Below are positions 1-5,011 of a stretch of 7,169 nt of DNA, piece after piece. Each line of letters opens with the position of its first letter. Position 1 is the first letter of the stretch. Below the pieces are notes generated by a model that worked only from the letters and a program-made list of their open reading frames with translations, was not told where the DNA came from and did not search any database. The position numbers and the translations under genes are program-made. This DNA comes from Rhodoferax sp. (lineage in GTDB: Bacteria; Pseudomonadota; Gammaproteobacteria; Burkholderiales; Burkholderiaceae), in assembly GCA_020048295.1 (NCBI GenBank), contig JAIFMT010000160.1, positions 1 to 7,169 of the forward strand. The letters are read 5' to 3'.

Positions 1-1611
1 CCGATGTGGTTGTCTCAAGCCAGCGGGCGGGCTTGTTTTAACCTGGACCCCTACCTTTCAACCGACACGCAAATCAAGGCCAGCTTTGGGCGTTACGCCA
101 GTGCCGCCGACATCAGCATTGTCGAGGGTAACAAGGGCCTCTACGATGGTTTGGCGCTGGATGGAAGCAACAGCAATGCGGCTCTCGCCCATTTGCTGGA
201 TCTGCCCGTCGTTCTGGTGCTGGATGCCCGTGGCATGACCCGTGGCATCGCCCCGCTGATATTGGGTTATCAGGCTTTCGATCCCCGCATCAGAATCGCG
301 GGGGTTATCCTGAACCAGCTTGGTGGCGCACGGCATGAGTCCAAGTTGCGTGCCGTGATTGAGCATTACACCGATGTCACGGTCCTCGGAGCTGTTGCAC
401 ACGACCCGCAACTCGCAGTCATGGAGCGGCATCTGGGCCTGATGCCGAGTCACGAAGCACACGACCCGGCCCAAATTGTGCAAACTATTGGCGAGCGCAT
501 TGCGGCACAAGTCGATTTGCCACAACTGTTGCGGGTCGCAGCCAGCGCTGCTGCATTTGCACCCGTCGAGCCTGCCCGAGTTGATCCACCCCCGGATTCC
601 AACGGGTTGCGTATTGGTGTGCCACACGACAAGGCCTTCGGCTTCTATTACCCGGATGACTTGCAAAGCTTGCGTGACGCTGGTGCAGAACTGGTGGCAT
701 TTGACACGCTGCAAGACCCTGGGCTACCCGCCGTTGACGCGCTGTTCATCGGCGGTGGTTTCCCAGAGGTGTTCATGGCTGAGTTAGCCGCTAACTCCGC
801 CATGCGCCAAAGCATACGCTCGGCCATCGAACATGACATGCCGGTTTATGCCGAATGTGGCGGCCTGATGTATTTGGCCCGCAGCCTGAGTTGGAAGGGG
901 CAGACATGTGACATGGTCGGTGCCATTGCTGCTGATGTCGAAATGCATCCGCGTCCGGTGGGAAGGGGCTACGTGTCTCTGCAACTCACCGATGCCGCCC
1001 CCTGGTCTAGCGCTTTGGAAGGTTCAGCGGTTCGGGGCCACGAGTTTCACTATTCCAGCCTGGTCAACCTGGCTGCCGACACCAAGTTTGCTTTCCAGGT
1101 GACCCGAGGGCATGGGGTGGACGGGCAGCACGACGGCATTGTTTATCGCAATGTACTAGCCTCCTATGCGCACCTGCGCAGCGCTGCGGGATCAAACTGG
1201 GCACCGGCTTTTGTGGATTTTGTGCGCTCGGTCAAGCAGCGTAAGACGGCCATTGGCCCAGCAGCGCAGTCAGATCTGGGTGTGGCGGTCAACGGCAAGA
1301 CAATCGCCACGGACACCGAGGGCTATTTGCTGCAACAAGGCGACTGGAGCGAAGATTTTGCAGTCGCCCGCGCACAGGTCGAGAACCTGGAACTTACCCC
1401 TGCCCACTGGGAAATCATCTATTTTCTGCGGGCCTATTACGAAGAGCACCAGGTGCAAGCCCAGGTCCGTTCTATGATTCAACACTTCACCCGGGTATGG
1501 GGCCAAGAGCGCGGTAACAACCACCAGCTGCACGCCTTGTTTCCTAATGGTGGACCCCAAAAGCAGGGCAACCGCCTTGCAGGCCTTTGGAAAACCAAAG
1601 GCGAACATTAA
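1..1611 (+). CDS. dsrN: Siroheme amidase DsrN (CbiA/CobB family) fused to a cysteine-less DsrC-like domain; 5' partial
   Basis: This is a glutamine-dependent amidotransferase of the cobyrinate a,c-diamide synthase family. In dsr clusters the family member is DsrN, thought to amidate siroheme to siro(heme)amide for DsrAB. The window starts inside the gene: the first codons (PMWLSQASGR) match the family some 45 residues after its start, so the P-loop end is missing and the ATG at position 4 is internal. Counting codons from base 1, the CbiA domain runs to about 180 with a KGLYDGL motif. A class I glutamine amidotransferase domain follows at about 200-400, with GGGFPEVF at 251-258, nucleophile Cys286 in AECGGLMYL, and GHEFHYS with His347 and His350. 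After a linker, codons 426-536 form a full DsrC/TusE-type domain. dsrR follows 20 bases later. The amidotransferase identity is firm; the choice of DsrN over a cobalamin CbiA rests on context. Confidence 0.88.
   Translation, partial: PMWLSQASGRACFNLDPYLSTDTQIKASFGRYASAADISIVEGNKGLYDGLALDGSNSNAALAHLLDLPVVLVLDARGMTRGIAPLILGYQAFDPRIRIAGVILNQLGGARHESKLRAVIEHYTDVTVLGAVAHDPQLAVMERHLGLMPSHEAHDPAQIVQTIGERIAAQVDLPQLLRVAASAAAFAPVEPARVDPPPDSNGLRIGVPHDKAFGFYYPDDLQSLRDAGAELVAFDTLQDPGLPAVDALFIGGGFPEVFMAELAANSAMRQSIRSAIEHDMPVYAECGGLMYLARSLSWKGQTCDMVGAIAADVEMHPRPVGRGYVSLQLTDAAPWSSALEGSAVRGHEFHYSSLVNLAADTKFAFQVTRGHGVDGQHDGIVYRNVLASYAHLRSAAGSNWAPAFVDFVRSVKQRKTAIGPAAQSDLGVAVNGKTIATDTEGYLLQQGDWSEDFAVARAQVENLELTPAHWEIIYFLRAYYEEHQVQAQVRSMIQHFTRVWGQERGNNHQLHALFPNGGPQKQGNRLAGLWKTKGEH
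1276..1608 (+). other. DsrC/TusE-family domain at the DsrN C terminus, lacking both conserved cysteines
   Basis: These 111 codons match the length and pattern of free-standing DsrC (about 112 residues). Visible family features are GYL near the start, NLELTPAHWEII, an FLRAYYEEHQ helix, and the end segment LFPNGGPQKQGNRLAGL. In redox-active DsrC the end segment contains a cysteine after KQA and a second as the penultimate residue. Here these positions read Asn (KQGN) and Glu (KGEH), so the domain cannot form the DsrC trisulfide or a TusE persulfide. Cysteine-free DsrC relatives are known and thought to be regulatory or scaffolding. The fused domain may dock on DsrAB, or mimic DsrC there, to bring the amidase to its siroheme target; that role is inference. 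Confidence 0.85.
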
Positions 1612-1618
1612 TTTTTCA

Positions 1619-1624
1619 CTGGAG
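1619..1624 (+). promoter_or_regulatory. Ribosome binding site for dsrR
   Basis: CTGGAG here ends 7 bases before the ATG at 1632. It decides the dsrR start in favour of MFILT rather than the in-frame ATG at 1587, which lies inside dsrN and would add 15 residues with no family match. Confidence 0.6.
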
Positions 1625-1631
1625 CCCAAAC

Positions 1632-2006
1632 ATGTTCATCCTTACCAGCGCTGCCGCGCAACAAATCCAGCAGGCTGCGACTGCCAGCAATGCACAACAT
1701 ATGGCTTTGCGCGTCGCTGCCCGCGTCGATGACGGCGGCAATATTGAGTTCGGCATGGGGTTTGACGACCCAGGCGAGTCAGATCTGAAGCTCAACCTTG
1801 AAGGCGTTGACATTGTGATTGGTGCCGAACATCAAGAATTGCTCGACGACACCACGCTCGATTTTGTTGAACTGGAGCCTGGTGACTTTAATTTTATTTT
1901 TGTTGATAGCCGTCAAGCAGCTGGCATGTCGTCAGGTGGGGGCTGCTCAACCGGTGGTGGTTGTGGCGGTGGCGGCTGCGGTAGCAAGGGTGGAGGCTGC
2001 CATTGA
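1632..2006 (+). CDS. dsrR: DsrR, IscA-like A-type protein with Gly/Cys-rich C-terminal tail
   Basis: A 124-residue protein of the HesB/IscA fold, encoded directly after dsrN as in the Allochromatium vinosum dsr cluster. DsrR there lacks the three iron-sulfur cysteines of IscA and has been linked to control of dsr expression. The start [13 protein letters not shown] is typical of A-type proteins. At the site of the first IscA cysteine the sequence reads [16 protein letters not shown], with no Cys, and the core (1-98) contains none at all. The pattern [15 protein letters not shown] leads into a low-complexity tail from about residue 99, with cysteines only at 105, 111, 116 and 123, each after a Gly run. 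That tail is longer and more Cys-rich than I expect for DsrR; it may bind metal or form disulfides (inference). The gene overlaps the next one by 3 bases. Confidence 0.85.
   Translation: MFILTSAAAQQIQQAATASNAQHMALRVAARVDDGGNIEFGMGFDDPGESDLKLNLEGVDIVIGAEHQELLDDTTLDFVELEPGDFNFIFVDSRQAAGMSSGGGCSTGGGCGGGGCGSKGGGCH
1992..2005 (+). promoter_or_regulatory. Shine-Dalgarno and TTG start of the SUMT gene, embedded in the dsrR tail
   Basis: GGAGG at 1992-1996 lies 6 bases before TTG at 2003-2005. The SD lies in a Gly-Gly stretch of the dsrR tail, and the TTG overlaps the dsrR stop TGA (2004-2006). No ATG or GTG lies upstream in this frame close enough to be a better start, and the next GTG falls within the conserved YLVGAGPGD motif. 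The layout implies translational coupling. Confidence 0.6.
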
Positions 2007-2776
2007 GTTCAACTCAGACTAGCACGCCCGGTGGCTGTGTTTATCTGGTGGGTGCCGGCCCGGGCGATGCGCAATTGCTGACGCTTCGCGCCGTTCGCCT
2101 GCTTGAGCGCGCCGATGTCGTGGTCTATGACAATTTGGTATCGGCTGACGTACTCGACTTTTTGCCAAAAGCCGCAGAGCGCATTTACGCCGGCAAACGC
2201 CGTAACGAACACACCATGCGCCAGGAGCAGATCAATGCGCTGCTGGTCAAGTTGGCCCAGGAGGGCAAACAGGTGGTGCGCCTCAAGGGGGGCGACCCGT
2301 TCATCTTTGGTCGCGGTGGCGAGGAACTTCAAACACTGGCAGCGCACGGAGTCGCCTTCGAAGTCGTTCCTGGCGTCACTGCCGCTTCTGGAGTATCGAG
2401 TTATGCGGGTATTCCGCTGACGCACCGCGACTACGCCCAAACCTGCCTTTTCGTGACCGGCCATCTCAAGGATGGCACCGCCGATCTGGATTGGCCTAGC
2501 CTGGTCCGACTTAACCAGACCGTGGTGATCTACATGGGATTGAGCGGGCTGCCTGACATTTGCCGACAGATGATGCAGCATGGTGCGGCAGCCACCTTGC
2601 CAGTTGCTGTGGTCCAAGACGGCAGCACGGCCACACAAAAAGTCGTCACCGGAACGCTGGCAGATATTGCTGACCGGGTTGTGGCAGCAGGCCTAAGGTC
2701 GCCTTGCCTGACGATCATCGGTGAAGTCGTCAAATTGCATGACGAACTCGCATGGTTCAACCCTGTCACACAGTGA
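2003..2776 (+). CDS. cobA: Uroporphyrinogen-III C-methyltransferase (SUMT), siroheme/precorrin-2 synthesis
   Basis: This SAM-dependent enzyme methylates uroporphyrinogen III at C-2 and C-7 to give precorrin-2, the branch point to siroheme and cobalamin. The 257-residue protein shows the SUMT signatures in order: [16 protein letters not shown] at about 13-28, [32 protein letters not shown] near 90-107, [10 protein letters not shown] and [13 protein letters not shown] near 125-145, and IYMGLSGL. It is the single-domain form, lacking the N-terminal dehydrogenase/ferrochelatase part of trifunctional CysG, so siroheme completion needs another gene. It follows dsrN and dsrR with a 3-base overlap, which points to siroheme supply for DsrAB rather than cobalamin. 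Such genes are named cobA, cysG or sumT; the symbol is a convention choice. The TTG start is supported by a strong SD. Confidence 0.9.
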   Translation: MSSTQTSTPGGCVYLVGAGPGDAQLLTLRAVRLLERADVVVYDNLVSADVLDFLPKAAERIYAGKRRNEHTMRQEQINALLVKLAQEGKQVVRLKGGDPFIFGRGGEELQTLAAHGVAFEVVPGVTAASGVSSYAGIPLTHRDYAQTCLFVTGHLKDGTADLDWPSLVRLNQTVVIYMGLSGLPDICRQMMQHGAAATLPVAVVQDGSTATQKVVTGTLADIADRVVAAGLRSPCLTIIGEVVKLHDELAWFNPVTQ

Positions 2777-2803
2777 TGACCGCCCGCGCAGCCAGTCCGC
2801 CTC

Positions 2804-2873
2804 AATAACTATTATTCTTATAGCTGTCATCACATACGCAGCAAGGGCTAGAGGCATTTTTTACTTATAAAAA
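2804..2873. repeat. Candidate interspersed intergenic repeat of the Comamonadaceae type
   Basis: The spacer holds AACTATTATTCTTATAGCTG followed, after a variable middle, by CAGCAAGGGCTAGAGGC and ATTTTTTACTTATAAAA. From memory, this two-block pattern (ATAGCTG, then AGCAAG-GCTAGAGGC and a T-rich end) recurs between genes in Rhodoferax, Polaromonas and relatives. Only one copy lies in this window, so repetition cannot be shown here. Confidence 0.4.
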
Positions 2874-2880
2874 GCAATGC
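2854..2880. terminator. AT-rich imperfect hairpin between convergent genes, possible bidirectional terminator
   Basis: GCATT (2854-2858) can pair with AATGC (2876-2880), and TTTTA (2859-2863) with TAAAA (2868-2872), around a CTTA loop with a 3-base bulge on one side. T-runs occur on both strands. The site lies between the ends of the + strand SUMT gene and the - strand regulator gene. The stem is weak. Confidence 0.3.
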
Positions 2881-2886
2881 ATCTGA

Positions 2887-2908
2887 AGCGCGGCCGCTGT
2901 CGCGCGCT
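2887..2908 (-). terminator. GC-rich hairpin at the response regulator stop
   Basis: AGCGCG (2887-2892) is complementary to CGCGCT (2903-2908), with a 10-base loop, and overlaps the regulator stop codon (2908-2910). On the - strand a T-rich stretch follows only after about 13 bases, so it is not a textbook intrinsic terminator. Confidence 0.3.
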
Positions 2909-3600
2909 CAGGTTTTGCTTTTTAGGCTGACCTCTGTGGACGGTTTGTTGCCATCGGTTTCGCTGCGAAACTCAAACGCGAAAACCGCCGCTTCAACCCG
3001 CGAGCGCAGTTTGAGTTTGTCCATGATGTGGTGCACATGCAACTTCACCGTGTTGTGGCTGATGTCGAGCGCTTTGGCAATGACCTTGTTGCTTTGCCCA
3101 TGGGCCACATGGTTGAGCACCTCGCGCTCGCGTTCGGTCAGCGATGCCACCAGATCGCCTCTCACCGATACTTTGGGCCCGGACTGCAGCAACTGCGCCA
3201 ACTTGAGCGTCATGGCAGAGGCCACGACCATCTCGCCGCGAGCCGCCCGGCCAATGGCATCGATCATCTCCTCGGGCTCCATGTCCTTCAGCAGATAACC
3301 CCGCGCCCCGGCGCGAAGCGCTGCAGCCAGGTCCGTGTCACTGTCGCTCATGGTCAGGATGACCACCGGGGTATCGCAACCCTGGGAACGCACGTGTCGC
3401 AACAGGCTCAAGCCATCGGTGGTTGCCAACCGCAGATCAAACACCGCCAGGTCCGGCTGATGCTCACGCAGCATGGGCACCACCAGATCCGGATTGCCTG
3501 TGGCACCCACTACCTGCATACTGCCCCGGTGAATCAATAGTTCAGTCAGACCACTGCGGCACAGCGCGTGGTCGTCCACCAGTATGACCCGAATACTCAT
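2908..3600 (-). CDS. NarL/FixJ-family response regulator (receiver + LuxR-type HTH)
   Basis: A 230-residue DNA-binding regulator, the expected partner of the kinase encoded immediately upstream on the same strand. The receiver domain (about 1-120) has the acidic pair Asp9-Asp10, phosphoacceptor Asp55 (VFDLRL), Thr83 and Lys105. The LuxR-type HTH (about 152-210) contains LTEREREVLNHVAHGQSNK, recognition helix HNTVKLHVHHIMDKLKLRSR, then VEAAVFAF. These resemble E. coli NarL (NTVK/STVK helix and SRVEAAV), so a NarL-like heptamer target is plausible. The recognition-helix Lys is kept, but a second NarL contact Lys appears to be His190. A hydrophilic tail of about 20 residues ends the protein. The start is 2 bases after the kinase stop, so the genes are probably cotranscribed. 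Target genes cannot be read from sequence; soeA and dsr are the natural candidates. Confidence 0.92.
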   Translation of the reverse strand: MSIRVILVDDHALCRSGLTELLIHRGSMQVVGATGNPDLVVPMLREHQPDLAVFDLRLATTDGLSLLRHVRSQGCDTPVVILTMSDSDTDLAAALRAGARGYLLKDMEPEEMIDAIGRAARGEMVVASAMTLKLAQLLQSGPKVSVRGDLVASLTEREREVLNHVAHGQSNKVIAKALDISHNTVKLHVHHIMDKLKLRSRVEAAVFAFEFRSETDGNKPSTEVSLKSKT

Positions 3601-3602
3601 GC

Positions 3603-4817
3603 TCAGTGTTGCCGTTCAGGTGTCAATACGCCCGACGGAATCAGCAGCCGCACCTGTGTGCCACCCCGTTCATTGGTATTCACCTCCAGGCTGCCGCCCA
3701 GGCGCTGTGCCCGATTGCGCATGATCTCAAGGCCAAAATGATTGCTGGTTGTCATTTCTTTGGCCATTGCCACAATCGTGGACACCGAGGGTGCGGCCAT
3801 CCCAAGACCATCATCCGCGATCAAAAACTCCAGTCCCGCCGCCGTTTGGTCGATCGCCACCATCGCTTGCCTGGCCATTGAATGCTTGGCTGTGTTGGCC
3901 AGCGCCTCCTGAACAATATGAAACACCTGAATCTCCTGTTCGTCGCTCAGGCCCAAATTCGTCACCGAATTTTTGACCTCAAGCTGAATTCCCGTACGGT
4001 CGTAAAAGCCCCGGGCAATGCCGTGAATCGCATGCAGCAAACCCAATGGGTCCATGCGTGCACGAAAGTACGTCATCACTTCGCGCAAATTATGGTGGAC
4101 TTCACTGATCCCAGCTTTGACATCATTGAAGTACTTGACCGATTGAAGGTCATCATGCGCCAACATGGCAGCGCTAAGCAGCGGCAACCGCATTTTGACG
4201 TACGCCAGCGTCTGTGCAATGACATCATGCACTTCATTGACCATATCCTGGCGCTCTTTCAGCACCGTCAGGCGCAAGCGCTCGCGCTCTAGCCGCGCGT
4301 TGTGCAACGCCAGCCCGAGCAATTTGCCAATCAAGCGCAACATGGTTTGCGTTTCCGGGGGCAGTTCGACCTGTTCCTCGAAAAAAAGGTTGTAAATGCC
4401 CAGAATGTCTTGGCCATGAAGCAGCGAAATCACCAAACCCCGCTGGCACTGCACACCAAAATAGGACTGTCTGCTGTGGCGGGCACAAGACCCCATATCG
4501 TCCATCCAAGCCAGCATGTCAGTGGCAGCCGCCACGCCACACATGCCGCAATCGAACTCAACCAAGGCCTCTGCCACGGCCACATGCGCGGGCAACCCAA
4601 GATGACAAACCAGCCGCATGTACTTGCCGTCGTCCGTCAGCACCCGAACTGCGCCAGCCTTGGCCCCGGCCATCGCCACGATTGAAACCAGAAAACGCTC
4701 CAGCAACAACTCCAGATCACCCATGTCAGTTAACGCCGAGGCGACCGATACAGCATCTGGGGAAAACGCACTGATTGCGCGCGCTTGCTCGGTCAATGTC
4801 TTCAGGGTGGTAATCAT
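3603..4817 (-). CDS. Soluble NarX-like sensor histidine kinase with Cys-cluster GAF domain
   Basis: A 404-residue kinase of the HisKA_3 (NarX/DegS) class. No hydrophobic stretch long enough to span the membrane is visible, so it should sense a cytoplasmic signal. A GAF-like domain occupies about 30-175 and holds five cysteines (71, 90, 93, 111, 124), including DCGMCG at 89-94. The dimerisation/phosphoacceptor region reads KERQDMVNEVHDVIAQTLAY, with His197 as the phosphorylated residue. The HATPase domain follows: N-box EALANTAKH with Asn308, G1 box ADDGLGM at 334-340, and HFGLEIMRNRAQRLGG near 360-375. It lacks the periplasmic nitrate-sensing part of NarX, so a nitrate sensor is unlikely. The Cys cluster suggests redox, metal or sulfur-species sensing (inference). 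No clear SD precedes the ATG at 4817. The gene is divergent from soeA and upstream of its regulator. Confidence 0.9.
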   Translation of the reverse strand: MITTLKTLTEQARAISAFSPDAVSVASALTDMGDLELLLERFLVSIVAMAGAKAGAVRVLTDDGKYMRLVCHLGLPAHVAVAEALVEFDCGMCGVAAATDMLAWMDDMGSCARHSRQSYFGVQCQRGLVISLLHGQDILGIYNLFFEEQVELPPETQTMLRLIGKLLGLALHNARLERERLRLTVLKERQDMVNEVHDVIAQTLAYVKMRLPLLSAAMLAHDDLQSVKYFNDVKAGISEVHHNLREVMTYFRARMDPLGLLHAIHGIARGFYDRTGIQLEVKNSVTNLGLSDEQEIQVFHIVQEALANTAKHSMARQAMVAIDQTAAGLEFLIADDGLGMAAPSVSTIVAMAKEMTTSNHFGLEIMRNRAQRLGGSLEVNTNERGGTQVRLLIPSGVLTPERQH

Positions 4818-4873
4818 GGTTTTTGCGATGCTAATACATAAGTTGAACGATATATAGCGAGGAAACCCGTAGC

Positions 4874-4890
4874 TGCACCACTATGGTGCA
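4874..4890. promoter_or_regulatory. Perfect inverted repeat TGCACCA-CTA-TGGTGCA, candidate operator
   Basis: Seven bases pair perfectly around a 3-base centre. Its place upstream of both divergent genes fits a dimeric regulator site. A hairpin is possible, but no T-run follows, so a terminator is less likely. The binding protein is unknown. Confidence 0.4.
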
Positions 4891-4895
4891 CTGGC

Positions 4896-4969
4896 TACCC
4901 ATTTGGTCTAGCTAAAGTTACCCGTGGTGGCTATAGACGATATTTGATCCCTTGAATGTAATAGGGGTA
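4896..4969. promoter_or_regulatory. Cluster of NarL-like heptamers upstream of soeA
   Basis: NarL of E. coli binds heptamers of the form TACYYMT. This stretch has TACCCAT at 4896-4902 (match), TACCCGT at 4919-4925 (one mismatch) and, on the - strand, TACCCCT at 4969-4963 (match). Another TACCCAT lies at 5022-5028 inside the soeA start region. The neighbouring regulator has a NarL-like recognition helix. No 7-2-7 inverted arrangement is seen, and heptamers this short can occur by chance. Confidence 0.3.
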
Positions 4970-5011
4970 ATTCGCAAGCTCTGTCTCGTTTCTCTATTTG
5001 TGCCCATTCGC

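Larger units (their letters stand above)
4818..5011. promoter_or_regulatory. Divergent regulatory region between the two-component system and soeA
   Basis: This 194-base spacer must hold promoters for both directions. It is more AT-rich than the flanking genes. A weak sigma-70-like pair for soeA is TTGATC (4944-4949) and GTAATT (4967-4972), 17 bases apart. On the - strand a TATATA-like box lies at 4851-4856 without a convincing -35. The separately listed inverted repeat and heptamers lie between these elements. No good Shine-Dalgarno precedes the soeA ATG. Confidence 0.5.

Noticed and set aside
58..714. - strand open frame of 218 codons opposite dsrN
   Set aside because: The + strand carries the CbiA-family motifs without interruption; the opposite frame shows no family features.
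4..1611. ATG at position 4 as the real dsrN start
   Set aside because: The family needs an N-terminal P-loop segment before the PMWLS motif, so the real start lies upstream of the window.
1587..1631. Upstream in-frame ATG as the dsrR start
   Set aside because: It lies inside the dsrN coding end and has no family match in the added 15 residues, whereas ATG 1632 has an SD and gives the typical A-type N terminus.
2003..2776. Full trifunctional CysG
   Set aside because: The protein is only 257 residues and begins directly with the SUMT motif; the NAD-binding dehydrogenase/ferrochelatase half is absent.
2908..4817. True NarX-NarL nitrate-responsive system
   Set aside because: The kinase lacks membrane segments and the periplasmic nitrate-binding part, and no nitrate respiration genes are visible in the window.
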